Shown here: positions 1 to 8,790 of the stretch, one piece after another | How the letters are laid out: each line of letters opens with the position of its first letter | Numbering within the stretch: position 1 is the stretch's first letter | DNA from: Polynucleobacter victoriensis | GTDB taxonomy: Bacteria > Pseudomonadota > Gammaproteobacteria > Burkholderiales > Burkholderiaceae | NCBI RefSeq assembly: GCF_900187875.1 | Contig: NZ_FYEX01000002.1 | Location: forward strand, 1 to 64,000 | Direction: 5' to 3' | DNA: 64,000 nucleotides | The notes under the pieces: generated by a model | The model's database searches: none | Seen by the model: the letters and a program-made list of their open reading frames with translations, nothing else | What the model was told of the DNA's origin: nothing | Program-made: the position numbers and the translations under genes

Positions 1-50
1 AACTCCTCAAAGGGTAAAACGTATGCATTTGCATGGTTTGGATTGGACAT
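1..50 (-). CDS. ppsA: Phosphoenolpyruvate synthase, first 16 codons only (partial)
   Basis: Only the first 16 complete codons lie in the window and the gene runs off the left end. The minus strand opens with ATG and reads MSNPNHANAYVLPFEE, followed by the first two bases of the next codon. The YVLPFEEL-type opening is typical of PEP synthase in Burkholderiales. The enzyme makes PEP from pyruvate and ATP in gluconeogenesis. A purine-rich AGAGAG lies just upstream of the ATG. Divergence from ppsR, which encodes the regulator that switches PEP synthase on and off by phosphorylation, strongly supports the call. The identification rests on a short peptide plus context. Confidence 0.8.
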   Translation of the reverse strand, partial: MSNPNHANAYVLPFEE

Positions 51-82
51 AACAACTCTCTAAGTAATGGGAAACTGGTTGC

Positions 83-107
83 AAAGCTAGATTGCCGCCC
101 TAGCTTT
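83..107 (-). promoter_or_regulatory. Perfect 8-bp inverted repeat in the predicted ppsA leader
   Basis: AAAGCTAG (83-90) and CTAGCTTT (100-107) are perfect inverted arms around a 9-base loop. From the promoter proposed at 122-149, the repeat falls inside the roughly 65-nt ppsA leader, upstream of the ribosome-binding site. It could be an RNA hairpin or an operator between the divergent genes; the sequence alone does not decide. Confidence 0.5.
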
Positions 108-121
108 TATTGAATGTTTCT

Positions 122-149
122 ATTGTATCCTCTAGGAATCATCTATCAA
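122..149 (-). promoter_or_regulatory. Sigma-70-type promoter for ppsA
   Basis: On the minus strand TTGATA (149-144), a 16-bp spacer and TACAAT (127-122) form a good sigma-70 match. The predicted start is near 115, giving a leader of about 65 nt before the ppsA ATG at 50. Confidence 0.6.
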
Positions 150-160
150 TAAATAAGAAT

Positions 161-985
161 ATGAGCGCAAAACCACGCACAGTTTTCATCGTTTCTGACG
201 GTACAGGTATTACAGCTGAGACATTCTCTCAGTCGATTTTGGCACAGTTTGAGCTGCCTTTCAGACAGGTCAGAATGCCTTTTATTGACACCGTGGACAA
301 AGCCCATCAGGTTGTTCGAGAAATCAATGATTACGCTAAAACATCTGGTTTACAGCCTATTGTTTTCACTACTTTGGTAGATTCTGAGGTCAATGCTGTA
401 GTTTCTGCATCCAATGGCGTAATGATGGACATGTTTCAAACCTTTATCGTGCCGCTCGAACAGGCTCTGGGCATGAAATCGACTCATGCAATTGGGCGCT
501 TTCATAACAATGCAGATACTGATTCTTATAAAAATCGTATTGAAGCAATTAACTTCTCACTAGCCCATGATGATGGGCAATCGAACCAAAACTTGGCAGA
601 TGCCGATGTGATCCTGGTCGGCGTCTCCAGAAGCGGCAAAACACCAACGAGTCTCTATTTGGCTATGCAGTACGGCTTAAAGTCAGCCAACTACCCATTA
701 ATACCTGATGATTTTGAAAGAAATCAGATGCCTGTTGATATTCAACCCTATCGCAAGAAGCTATTTGGACTCACGATTGATCCAATGCGCCTTTCTGAAA
801 TCAGAAATGAGCGTCGGCCCGGCAGCAATTACGCAAAAATAGAAAACTGTCGTTATGAGGTCAGCGAAGCTGAAGCGATGATGCGAAAACATGGCATTCC
901 CTGGCTATCCACCACCAATAAATCGATTGAGGAAATTGCCACCACCATCTTGCAAGAAATCAAACCTGATCGACCAAACTACTAA
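161..985 (+). CDS. ppsR: PEP synthase regulatory protein (bifunctional kinase/pyrophosphorylase)
   Basis: Member of the PpsR family (DUF299), which inactivates PEP synthase by ADP-dependent phosphorylation of a threonine and reactivates it by phosphate-dependent dephosphorylation. The nucleotide-binding loop GVSRSGKT is at residues 154-161, and the N-terminal VFIVSDGTGITAE is characteristic. The reading frame opens at 110, but family alignment favours the ATG at 161 (MSAKPRTVFIVSDG), giving 274 aa, the usual length. No strong Shine-Dalgarno is visible. It diverges from ppsA, its expected target, and converges on the methyltransferase gene, whose stop lies 9 bp away. Confidence 0.93.
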   Translation: MSAKPRTVFIVSDGTGITAETFSQSILAQFELPFRQVRMPFIDTVDKAHQVVREINDYAKTSGLQPIVFTTLVDSEVNAVVSASNGVMMDMFQTFIVPLEQALGMKSTHAIGRFHNNADTDSYKNRIEAINFSLAHDDGQSNQNLADADVILVGVSRSGKTPTSLYLAMQYGLKSANYPLIPDDFERNQMPVDIQPYRKKLFGLTIDPMRLSEIRNERRPGSNYAKIENCRYEVSEAEAMMRKHGIPWLSTTNKSIEEIATTILQEIKPDRPNY

Positions 986-994
986 ACGGTGAAT

Positions 995-1816
995 TTAGTC
1001 TTGAGATTCGCGGCGCACTCTGCGCATCTCAAATAAACAAATCGCAGTTGCTGCACTAACATTCAAAGACTCCACACATGGGTCTTGAGGCACGATAACT
1101 CCCTTAGCAATCGCTAATAGTTCGGCATCAACACCTGAGCCCTCATTACCAAATACCCAAGCGTGAGGGTCTAGCAATTCATCGCCTAAATCATATAGAT
1201 CTTGATTTGCGATTAAGCTCGTAGCAAGCAAAGGGATTTTAATTTTTTCGCGTATCTGATTTAAGGTCCATGCCTCAAATATTTTTAAGTGCCGGTGCGC
1301 CCCCATGGCGGCACGCAAAACCTTTGGCGACCATACTTGAGCCGTGCCTTTCATACAAATCACATAAGATAAGCCAGCTGCTGCTGCCGTTCTCATCATC
1401 GATCCAACATTACCAGCATCCTGAATACAGTCCAAGATCAGGACATCTTTTTTAAAGTCTGCCGGGAACTCATGTTTGGGGATGCGAACACAAGCCATGA
1501 TTGGAGGAGCATTCTCTAATTCTGTTAACTTTTTCCAGAGTGACTCATCCAAGATATACAAATCTGTATTTGGAACCGCTGCTAACTGCATGTCAATAAC
1601 GGCTGCAATTTCAGGCTGCTCCATACCCGCCTCGGTGGTAAATATCTCCACCATATCTTCGCTCGCCAACCACGCTTGAGCCAAATGAATACCTTCAATC
1701 ACAGCTAGACCAAGCTCTTGACGAGTCTTATTCGCTTTTGCACCGCCTTCCAATAAAACTTTGAGGCGTTTAACTAATGCATTGTCATTTGAGCTGATGT
1801 ATTTGGCATCTTTCAT
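995..1816 (-). CDS. TrmH/SpoU-family RNA methyltransferase
   Basis: A 273-aa SPOUT methyltransferase that uses S-adenosylmethionine, probably for 2'-O-methylation of rRNA or tRNA. The three family motifs are visible: NVGSMMRTAAAAG at 136-148, GNEGSG at 223-228 and LNVSAATAI at 251-259. The N-terminal ~100 residues resemble the substrate-binding domain of RlmB-like enzymes. Its ATG overlaps the rnhB stop by 4 bases (ATGA), so it is the last gene of the lpx-rnhB operon. Which nucleotide it modifies cannot be told from sequence, so no symbol is given. Confidence 0.88.
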   Translation of the reverse strand: MKDAKYISSNDNALVKRLKVLLEGGAKANKTRQELGLAVIEGIHLAQAWLASEDMVEIFTTEAGMEQPEIAAVIDMQLAAVPNTDLYILDESLWKKLTELENAPPIMACVRIPKHEFPADFKKDVLILDCIQDAGNVGSMMRTAAAAGLSYVICMKGTAQVWSPKVLRAAMGAHRHLKIFEAWTLNQIREKIKIPLLATSLIANQDLYDLGDELLDPHAWVFGNEGSGVDAELLAIAKGVIVPQDPCVESLNVSAATAICLFEMRRVRRESQD

Positions 1817-2421
1817 AGCAACTTAGTTTCCATCACTTCTCTAACAGGTGCAAATGTTTTTCGATGAGCAGGACATGGCCCAAATTCTTTTAGTGCATTA
1901 AAATGCATGGGCGTTGGATATCCCATGTGCTGATTAAAACCATACATCGGATATGCCTCATGCAATACCTGCATATCTCTATCCCTAGTTACTTTTGCCA
2001 ATATGGATGCAGCAGAAATTGCTTGAACCTTGCTATCACCCTTCACAATCGCTTCCATCTCAATATTTACTTTGGGGCAACGATTACCATCAATTAAAGC
2101 TTTATCAGGAAGTCGACCCAAGGTTTTTTCTAAACCCTCAATCGCCCGCTTCATCGCTAACATAGTGGCTTGCAAGATGTTAATAGCATCAATTTCAGCA
2201 GCCGAGGCTTCTGCAATGCACCATGCTTTTGAGTCACGAATAATGATGTCAAATAACTCATCACGAACTTTTGCAGTTAATTTTTTTGAGTCTTTAAGAC
2301 CCTCAATTGGTTTCAGAGGATCTAAGATAACTGCAGCTGCAACTACTGACCCAGCTAAAGGCCCCCTGCCAGCCTCATCTACGCCACAGATCCACTCGTA
2401 CTCATTTGGCATTGATGACAT
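1813..2421 (-). CDS. rnhB: Ribonuclease HII
   Basis: Removes ribonucleotides and RNA primers from RNA-DNA hybrids. Visible family signatures are GVDEAGRGPLAG near residue 15 with the first catalytic Asp-Glu pair, DSKKLT, ASILAKVTRDRDM, and the C-terminal GYPT...GPCPAHRKTF. Length is about 200 aa, normal for RNase HII. The frame can also open with TTG at 2427, or with ATG at 2421 or 2412. The last has GCGGA about 8 bases upstream and may be the true start. The N terminus overlaps the end of lpxB, which suggests translational coupling in the lipid A operon. Confidence 0.95.
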   Translation of the reverse strand: MSSMPNEYEWICGVDEAGRGPLAGSVVAAAVILDPLKPIEGLKDSKKLTAKVRDELFDIIIRDSKAWCIAEASAAEIDAINILQATMLAMKRAIEGLEKTLGRLPDKALIDGNRCPKVNIEMEAIVKGDSKVQAISAASILAKVTRDRDMQVLHEAYPMYGFNQHMGYPTPMHFNALKEFGPCPAHRKTFAPVREVMETKLL

Positions 2422-3613
2422 CCGCAATCACATTAGCCACTAATTTACCCGTTGGTAAATGCAAAGTCTCATGCATGGCTGTGAAACGATTTTTCAAATC
2501 CGACACTTTTGCAGGTTGGTCTAACCAAGCCAATGTTGCTTGAGCTAAGGCTTCAGGCGTAGCAGCATCTTGCAGTAACTCAGGAACAATAAACTCGCCC
2601 GCCAAAATATTTGGTAAACCCACATAAGGCAGATAAGCCTGTCGCTTCATGATCCAAGCAGTTAAAGCTGGCACCTTATAAGAAATCACCATTGGTTTTT
2701 TCCATAAGGCAGCCTCTAAGGTGGCGGTACCACTGGCAATCAAAACAACATCCGCTGCTTCTAAAGCTAAGCTGGCTTGGCCACTCAGCAAATGAATCAC
2801 TATCTGAGGGTGACGTTGTCTGATTTGTTCTGCCAATTTCTCAATAGATGATTTCAAACTATCAGTAGCAATAGGCACAACAAATTCGATATCTAGTTGG
2901 TATTGCTCAAACATCTTACCGATTACCTCAAAAAATCCAGGTCCAATCATGGCAATTTCTGACTTTCTGCTGCCTGGTAACACAGCCACTACAGCAGAGC
3001 CTGGCTTCACATTTAATTTTCTTTTAGCGCCATCAGTGTCAGGAACCATCGGAATAGTTGATGCCAATGGATGGCCAACATACGTTGCTTGAATACCAGC
3101 TCGATCGTAAATCTCTGATTCAAATGGGAAGATACAAAGCATATGATCAACAGATTCTTTGATGCCTTTGATACGCCCACCACGCCAAGCCCAAATGGAT
3201 GGGCTAATAAAATGAATCGTAGGAATGCCTGCGGCTTTTAACTTTTTTTCAACGCCTAGATTAAAGTCTGGGGCATCTATGCCTAAATAAGCCTTGGGCG
3301 GATGAGTCATCAACTCTTTAATCAGTGACTGCCTCACAGCCAAAATGGCGGGCAACTGTTTAATCGCCTCAACATAACCACGCACTGCCAAGGTTTCCAT
3401 CGGCCAGAGAGCCTCAAAACCCTCAGCAACCATCTTAGGGCCACCTATACCCTTGGTTTGAAGGTGCTCTAGTTGCGACTCTGTTTTGATAGCTGCCAAA
3501 ACGCTGGCAGCCAACATATCTCCAGATGGCTCACCGGCTACACAGGCAAGATAAGAACTATCTGCCAACTGATTAGCGGGCAATGCCGCGCTGTGAAGCG
3601 GCGATAAAGTCAT
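2402..3613 (-). CDS. lpxB: Lipid-A-disaccharide synthase
   Basis: GT19 glycosyltransferase that joins UDP-2,3-diacylglucosamine to lipid X to form the lipid A disaccharide at the inner face of the cytoplasmic membrane. Signatures include GEPSGDMLA near residue 28, FISPSIWAWRGGR, LPGSRKSEI and the C-terminal SGTATLEAAL. The 403-aa frame from ATG 3613 overlaps lpxA by 41 bp. The first ~20 residues look like an extension, and in-frame TTG codons downstream could be the true start. It lies between lpxA and rnhB in the usual order. Confidence 0.95.
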   Translation of the reverse strand: MTLSPLHSAALPANQLADSSYLACVAGEPSGDMLAASVLAAIKTESQLEHLQTKGIGGPKMVAEGFEALWPMETLAVRGYVEAIKQLPAILAVRQSLIKELMTHPPKAYLGIDAPDFNLGVEKKLKAAGIPTIHFISPSIWAWRGGRIKGIKESVDHMLCIFPFESEIYDRAGIQATYVGHPLASTIPMVPDTDGAKRKLNVKPGSAVVAVLPGSRKSEIAMIGPGFFEVIGKMFEQYQLDIEFVVPIATDSLKSSIEKLAEQIRQRHPQIVIHLLSGQASLALEAADVVLIASGTATLEAALWKKPMVISYKVPALTAWIMKRQAYLPYVGLPNILAGEFIVPELLQDAATPEALAQATLAWLDQPAKVSDLKNRFTAMHETLHLPTGKLVANVIADVINAK

Positions 3614-4373
3614 GGAATATTCTTAGTTTTTCAGCAGTTTGAGCTTCGGTGGATTGTTTTTGATCAGCCAAACTAGCAATTGCTTTTTTAGCATCTTCAA
3701 AACTCAAGCCTTCTTTGTATAAAAGTTTATATGCCTGCTTGAGCGCGGTGATTGTCTCAGGATTAAACCCGCGACGTTTCAAGCCTTCAGCATTTAAACC
3801 ATGTGGCTCTGCAATCGGTCCTGAAGCAATTACATAAGGAGGCAAATCTTGCACCAACTTAGACGCGCCCCCAATCATTGAATGCTCGCCAATGCGTACA
3901 AACTGATGAACACCAGACATGCCACCCAAAATAGCGTGATCATCTACATGAACATGCCCTGCAATTTGGGCATTGTTTGAGAAAATTGTATTGTTACCAA
4001 CCACACAATCATGAGCAATATGCACATATGCCATGATCCAATTGTCATTACCAATTTTTGTAATGCCCTGATCTTGGATCGTGCCTGTATGCAAAGTCGT
4101 GAACTCACGAATCATGTTGCGATCACCAATGATCAACTGCGTAGGCTCACCGCGATATTTCATATCCTGTGGTGCACCACCTACTGAAGCAAAGTGACCA
4201 ATCTTGTTCTCTTGTCCAATAGTCGTGCAACCCTCAACAACAGTATGCGCACCGATTTGAGTCTTTGCGCCAATTTTGACATTTGGACCAATCACTGCAT
4301 AAGGGCCAATTTCAACACCTTCAGCGATCTCAGCCTTAGGATCAACAATTGCCGTTGGATGTATCAACGCCAT
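3573..4373 (-). CDS. lpxA: UDP-N-acetylglucosamine acyltransferase
   Basis: First step of lipid A synthesis: transfer of a hydroxyacyl chain from ACP to the 3-OH of UDP-GlcNAc. The N-terminal ~190 residues are left-handed beta-helix hexapeptide repeats (IGPYAVIG, VKIGAKTQIG and so on). The catalytic histidine is in HIAHDC at 118-123; H121 matches E. coli H125. The helical C-terminal domain follows. At 266 aa it is the expected length. The ATG lies 1 base after the fabZ stop (TAAGATG), so the genes are tightly coupled. Confidence 0.97.
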   Translation of the reverse strand: MALIHPTAIVDPKAEIAEGVEIGPYAVIGPNVKIGAKTQIGAHTVVEGCTTIGQENKIGHFASVGGAPQDMKYRGEPTQLIIGDRNMIREFTTLHTGTIQDQGITKIGNDNWIMAYVHIAHDCVVGNNTIFSNNAQIAGHVHVDDHAILGGMSGVHQFVRIGEHSMIGGASKLVQDLPPYVIASGPIAEPHGLNAEGLKRRGFNPETITALKQAYKLLYKEGLSFEDAKKAIASLADQKQSTEAQTAEKLRIFHDFIAASQRGIAR

Positions 4374-4374
4374 C

Positions 4375-4824
4375 TTAGGCTTCCTTTTTACGAATCGTGC
4401 ACATCAAATCTGCTTCAGTCACAACCACATCATTAACCGTAGCAAATGTTTTGAATTTCCAGATTCCGCCCTTAAAACGCTCCACAGAAGCATTAAGAAT
4501 TAATTGATCACCAGGAGTTACTGGCTTTTTAAAACGTGCATTATCGATACCAACAAAGAAATACACGGAATCATCAATAGCATCTTGGCCAAATGTAAGA
4601 AGCGCTGCTGTTTGTGCCAATGCTTCCAAAATCAAAACGCCAGGCATCACAGGAAACTCAGGAAAGTGCCCAGTAAACTGAGGCTCATTCATAGAGATGT
4701 TTTTTAGAGCTTTAACACGCTTACCAGCTTCTAACTCTAAAACGCGATCAACCAATAAAAAAGGATAGCGATGCGGAAGCATCTTAAGAATCTGATTGAT
4801 ATCAAAATTAACAAGTTCAGTCAT
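4375..4824 (-). CDS. fabZ: 3-hydroxyacyl-[ACP] dehydratase FabZ
   Basis: Hot-dog-fold dehydratase of the fatty acid elongation cycle. LPHRYPFLLVDRV near residues 16-28, catalytic H53 in GHFPEFPVMPG and E67 in LILEALAQ are all visible. Length 149 aa is standard. It sits between lpxD and lpxA; this placement couples use of hydroxyacyl-ACP for phospholipids with its use for lipid A. Confidence 0.97.
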   Translation of the reverse strand: MTELVNFDINQILKMLPHRYPFLLVDRVLELEAGKRVKALKNISMNEPQFTGHFPEFPVMPGVLILEALAQTAALLTFGQDAIDDSVYFFVGIDNARFKKPVTPGDQLILNASVERFKGGIWKFKTFATVNDVVVTEADLMCTIRKKEA

Positions 4825-4834
4825 GACAATCCCT

Positions 4835-5902
4835 CTATTTCTTATCTTGAGTAATAGTTTTAATTTGTTGTTCTAAATCTTTAATCTTTTGTCGCATTTT
4901 ATCTAGCCCGCGAACCAATACCGCTGTCTTTTCCCAATCTCTATGAGGCAACATTGGGAAGACACTGGTGTACTGCTGGCCAGGCTCAACAATTGATTTC
5001 ATGATGGATGTTCCACCTGAAATAGTGGTTCTGTCAGCAATCTGAATATGCCCAGCAAAACTGGTAGAACCGCCAATCATGCACATTTTGCCAATCGTTG
5101 TACTACCAGCAATGGCTGTATTGCCAGCAATCACTGTTAGAGCACCAATATGAGCATTGTGAGCAATTTGCACCAAGTTATCAATTTTGCAACCATCATC
5201 GATACGTGTATCAGCCATAGCACCACGATCTACGGATGTATTTGACCCAATCTCCACATCATTACCAATCACTACCCGTCCAGTTTGCGGAACTTTTACC
5301 CACTCCCCGGCAGCCAAGTCTGGAGCAAAACCAAAACCATCAGAACCGATCACCGTACCACTGTGAATAATGTTTCGAAGTCCTAACTGGCAGTTGTAAT
5401 AAATAGTCACGTTTGGATACAAGAGCGCGTCATCACCAATCGTGGCATTTTCACCAACGTGAACTTGTGAAACCAATACAGACCGCGCACCAATTTTTGC
5501 ACCCTTGCCCACAAAACATAGAGGGCCGATGTGGGCTGAATCAGAAACATCAGCCCCAGGCTCAATCACTGCACTTGGATGAATACCAGGCAGGTACTTC
5601 GGAATAGCATCCTTTGCAAACTCTTGGGCGATTCTGGCAAACAGTGCATAAGGATTTTTGTGAATTAAATAGCTTCTTTGAGTATTCGCACCATCGGCAC
5701 ATAAAAACTCATAGTCAGCCTCAGAAACAATTAAACCTGCAGCCTTACTGGCGGCAGCTTCATTGCGATAAAGAGGATTTGCAAGAAAAGCAAGCTGACC
5801 GACGCCAGCTTGATTGAGTGGCGCAAAACTAGAAACCTGCGCCTTGCCATCGCCCGCTAAGCGAGCCGAATAGCGTTCGGCTAACTCAGCAATGGTTGGC
5901 AT
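4835..5902 (-). CDS. lpxD: UDP-3-O-acylglucosamine N-acyltransferase
   Basis: Adds the N-linked hydroxyacyl chain in the third step of lipid A synthesis. It has the N-terminal uridine-binding domain (about 1-105), a hexapeptide-repeat beta helix (about 110-310) carrying the IAHNAHIG catalytic histidine loop, and a C-terminal helix that ends in a lysine/glutamine-rich coil. Length 355 aa is typical. An AGGTTA precedes the ATG. The skp stop-to-start gap is about 20 bp, consistent with one operon from bamA to lpxB. Confidence 0.97.
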   Translation of the reverse strand: MPTIAELAERYSARLAGDGKAQVSSFAPLNQAGVGQLAFLANPLYRNEAAASKAAGLIVSEADYEFLCADGANTQRSYLIHKNPYALFARIAQEFAKDAIPKYLPGIHPSAVIEPGADVSDSAHIGPLCFVGKGAKIGARSVLVSQVHVGENATIGDDALLYPNVTIYYNCQLGLRNIIHSGTVIGSDGFGFAPDLAAGEWVKVPQTGRVVIGNDVEIGSNTSVDRGAMADTRIDDGCKIDNLVQIAHNAHIGALTVIAGNTAIAGSTTIGKMCMIGGSTSFAGHIQIADRTTISGGTSIMKSIVEPGQQYTSVFPMLPHRDWEKTAVLVRGLDKMRQKIKDLEQQIKTITQDKK

Positions 5903-5922
5903 TAGTAACCTACTCGAAATAA

Positions 5923-6465
5923 TTAACGAAGGTTGTTAAGCGCCTTGATCACGTCATCAGTCACTTCAATCTTTGGACTAACGTAGGCAGCTTCTTGCAC
6001 AATTAAATCAAGTTTTCTTTGCTCAGCAACAACCTTGAGTGCTTGATTGGCTTTTTGAGCAATCTTTGAACGCTCTTCAAAACTACGTTGGTTCACATCT
6101 TCTGTGAACTCACGTTGTTTACGTTGTAACTCACGGTCAGCATCAGCCAACTCACGTTGCTTACGCACACGCTCTGCATCAGGCATCACAGCAGCATCTT
6201 TGTCTAATTTTTCTGCGGCAGTTTTAATTTTTTGTGCGTCATCACGCAACTCTTTTTCACGCTTAGCAAACTCAGCTTGTAGCTTTGCTTGACTAGCCTT
6301 AGCCATATTAGATTCTTTGAAAATACGCTCAGAATTAACAACACCAATACGACCGCTAAAGTCTTTAGCCTCATCCGCTGCTAATACTGCTGTAGATGTA
6401 AGACCAACAGAAACAAGTAGTGCCGCTAATGTTGACTGAATTAATTTTGAGTTGATGCGATTCAT
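5923..6465 (-). CDS. skp: Periplasmic chaperone Skp/OmpH
   Basis: Holds unfolded outer-membrane proteins on their way to the BAM complex. A Sec signal peptide (basic NRINSK, hydrophobic LAALLVSVGL, cleavage probably after VLA at about residue 29) is followed by the Skp opening RIGVVNSERIF and a long charged coiled coil (about 65-135) that forms the tentacles. 180 aa, usual size. AAGGT precedes the ATG. It lies directly downstream of bamA, as is general in proteobacteria. Confidence 0.95.
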   Translation of the reverse strand: MNRINSKLIQSTLAALLVSVGLTSTAVLAADEAKDFSGRIGVVNSERIFKESNMAKASQAKLQAEFAKREKELRDDAQKIKTAAEKLDKDAAVMPDAERVRKQRELADADRELQRKQREFTEDVNQRSFEERSKIAQKANQALKVVAEQRKLDLIVQEAAYVSPKIEVTDDVIKALNNLR

Positions 6466-6483
6466 ATATAAACCTTAAAAAAA

Positions 6484-8790
6484 TTAAAACGCTGTACCAA
6501 TCTGGAACTGGAATCTCTGTAGACGATCACCAGGCTTAGTATTCAATGGGAAACCATAACTAAACTTGAGTGGGCCCAATGGAGAAATCCATGAAAGACC
6601 AAAACCAGTAGAAGTTCTTAAACCCGCAAAGTCTGGAACTCCATCATAAATATTACCCGCATCAAGGAAGCCGAAAATACGTAATGTTTTATCAACTCCT
6701 GAACCAGGCACAGGGAAAGTATATTCCACGTTACCCACTAACTTCGATGACCCCCCAACTGGGGTTATCGCACCATTAAGTGAATTTGTGTATGACGGTC
6801 CCAAAGAACCTGGCATATAGCCCCTCACCGAACCAATACCACCCACGAAGTAGTTTTTCGTCACAGGGAATGGCTTTTTGTTATAAGTGTCACCATAACC
6901 AATTTCACCGTTGAAAGACAAAATGTTGCCCTTCGAGAATGGGTAGAAATATTGATGTTGGTAGTAAATACGGTAGTACTGCAAATCAGCAAGCGGAGTA
7001 CCGTACTCAAAGTTAACCTGTTGATACGTACCACGAGAAGGAATCAAAGCACTGTCTCTGGCATCACGTGACCAACCGATTGTGAATGGCACGTTCATAT
7101 TACTATTACCGTACGAACTCACATACTGGTTATATCTATCTGGCGTATTGGTAGATGTCTCCATCTTTAATTGCTCAATACCCAAACCAAAGAACACACG
7201 ATCTACTTCAGAATACGGCACACCTAGCTTAAAGCTACCACCTGTTGAAACAATTTTGTACTCTGAATCGCCCAAGTAGTACAACGGTCTAGAAGTTCTG
7301 GTGTAAACCTCAGTGAAACGGCTAATACCATCTTCAGTGAAATATGGATCGTAGTTAGATAAAGCCAAAGTTCTATTAGTTTTACCAGTGTTAACGTTTA
7401 AACCAATACTTGTTCCAGTACCAAAAGCATTCTCTTGAGAAATACCAGCGGTCAAAATCAATTTATCAGTTGATGAGAAACCTGCACCCAAGCTGAGAGA
7501 GCCTGTAGGTTTTTCAGCAACTTTAATGCCCACGTCCACTTGATCAGATACGCCTGGGATGTCTTCAGTATTAACTTCAACATCCGTAAAGTAACCAAGT
7601 CTATTAATTCTGTCTTTTGATAACTTGAGCTTCTCACTATCGAACCAAGAGCTCTCTAGCTGACGCATCTCACGACGAATAACTTCATCACGTGTTTTAG
7701 CATTACCTGAAACGTTGATCTTGCGAACATAAGTTCTCTTACCTGGATCAACAATCAAATTGAGATCCACCAATTGCTTATCTTTTTGCAAATTAGGCTG
7801 TGGGTTAATCGCTGCAAAAGCGTAACCGTAGGCACCCAACTTATCCGCAATCGCCTTAGTACTCTCTGTTAATTTAGCTGATGAGAAAACATCACCAATC
7901 TTTAAATTAACTAATTTAGTTAACTCTTCTTCTTTATTTAGCAACTCACCTGCCAACTTCACAGAAGCCACTTTGTACTGCTGACCTTCACGAATGTTGA
8001 TATTCAGGTAAATACCCTTTTTATCTGGTGTGATTGAAACTTGCGTTGACTCAATCACAAATTCCAAATAACCACGATTCAAGTAGAAAGAACGAATTGC
8101 CTCTAAGTCAGCTGTTAACTTTTGCTTAGAGTACAAGTCATTTTTTGTATACCAAGATAACCAGTTTGGCGTAGAGAGTTGCATCTCTTCACGCAAATCT
8201 TTTTCTTTGAATGCTTGATTACCAACGATGTTGATTTGGACAATCTTGGAAACTTGACCCTCATCGACGTTAAATACAATCGCCACGCGATTACGCTCAA
8301 CTGGCGTTACAGTGGTGATTACCTCTGCTGCATAGTAGCCACGTGAAACATACTGACGTTTCAATTCTTGCTCTGCTTTATCGATCAGAGCTTTGTCGTA
8401 ATAACGAGCTTCAGCAACGCCAACTGCTTTAAGAGACTTCTTCAAAGCATCTTTATCAAATTCTTTAATGCCTGTGAACTCAAGCTGTGAAACAGCTGGT
8501 CTTTCTTCAACTGTTACTACCAATACCTGGCCATCAGACTCCACTTTGACGTCCTTGAAGAAACCAGTGTTGTACAAAGCACGAATGGCATCAGCACCTT
8601 TGTCATCTGTGAAAGTCTCACCAACTTTAACTGGCAGGTAACTGAAAACAGTACCCGGCTCAACCCTTTGCAAGCCCTCCACGCGAATATCTTTGACCAC
8701 AAATGGATCAGCCGCCCAAACAGAGCTGCATAGAAGACCTGCTGCAATCGCAGCTAGAGGTGTACGAATAAATTTTTTACTTGGTTTCAA
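6484..8790 (-). CDS. bamA: Outer-membrane protein assembly factor BamA
   Basis: Essential Omp85 insertase for beta-barrel proteins. A signal peptide (about 1-27, ending SVWA|AD) leads into five POTRA domains (about 28-430) and a C-terminal 16-strand barrel. The VRGY lid motif is at 655-658 and the protein ends with the barrel signature IGTAF. 768 aa. The start codon is TTG: no ATG lies between it and the end of the signal peptide, and the TTG overlaps the rseP stop (TTGA), so initiation is probably translationally coupled. No clear Shine-Dalgarno is visible. Confidence 0.97.
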   Translation of the reverse strand: MKPSKKFIRTPLAAIAAGLLCSSVWAADPFVVKDIRVEGLQRVEPGTVFSYLPVKVGETFTDDKGADAIRALYNTGFFKDVKVESDGQVLVVTVEERPAVSQLEFTGIKEFDKDALKKSLKAVGVAEARYYDKALIDKAEQELKRQYVSRGYYAAEVITTVTPVERNRVAIVFNVDEGQVSKIVQINIVGNQAFKEKDLREEMQLSTPNWLSWYTKNDLYSKQKLTADLEAIRSFYLNRGYLEFVIESTQVSITPDKKGIYLNINIREGQQYKVASVKLAGELLNKEEELTKLVNLKIGDVFSSAKLTESTKAIADKLGAYGYAFAAINPQPNLQKDKQLVDLNLIVDPGKRTYVRKINVSGNAKTRDEVIRREMRQLESSWFDSEKLKLSKDRINRLGYFTDVEVNTEDIPGVSDQVDVGIKVAEKPTGSLSLGAGFSSTDKLILTAGISQENAFGTGTSIGLNVNTGKTNRTLALSNYDPYFTEDGISRFTEVYTRTSRPLYYLGDSEYKIVSTGGSFKLGVPYSEVDRVFFGLGIEQLKMETSTNTPDRYNQYVSSYGNSNMNVPFTIGWSRDARDSALIPSRGTYQQVNFEYGTPLADLQYYRIYYQHQYFYPFSKGNILSFNGEIGYGDTYNKKPFPVTKNYFVGGIGSVRGYMPGSLGPSYTNSLNGAITPVGGSSKLVGNVEYTFPVPGSGVDKTLRIFGFLDAGNIYDGVPDFAGLRTSTGFGLSWISPLGPLKFSYGFPLNTKPGDRLQRFQFQIGTAF

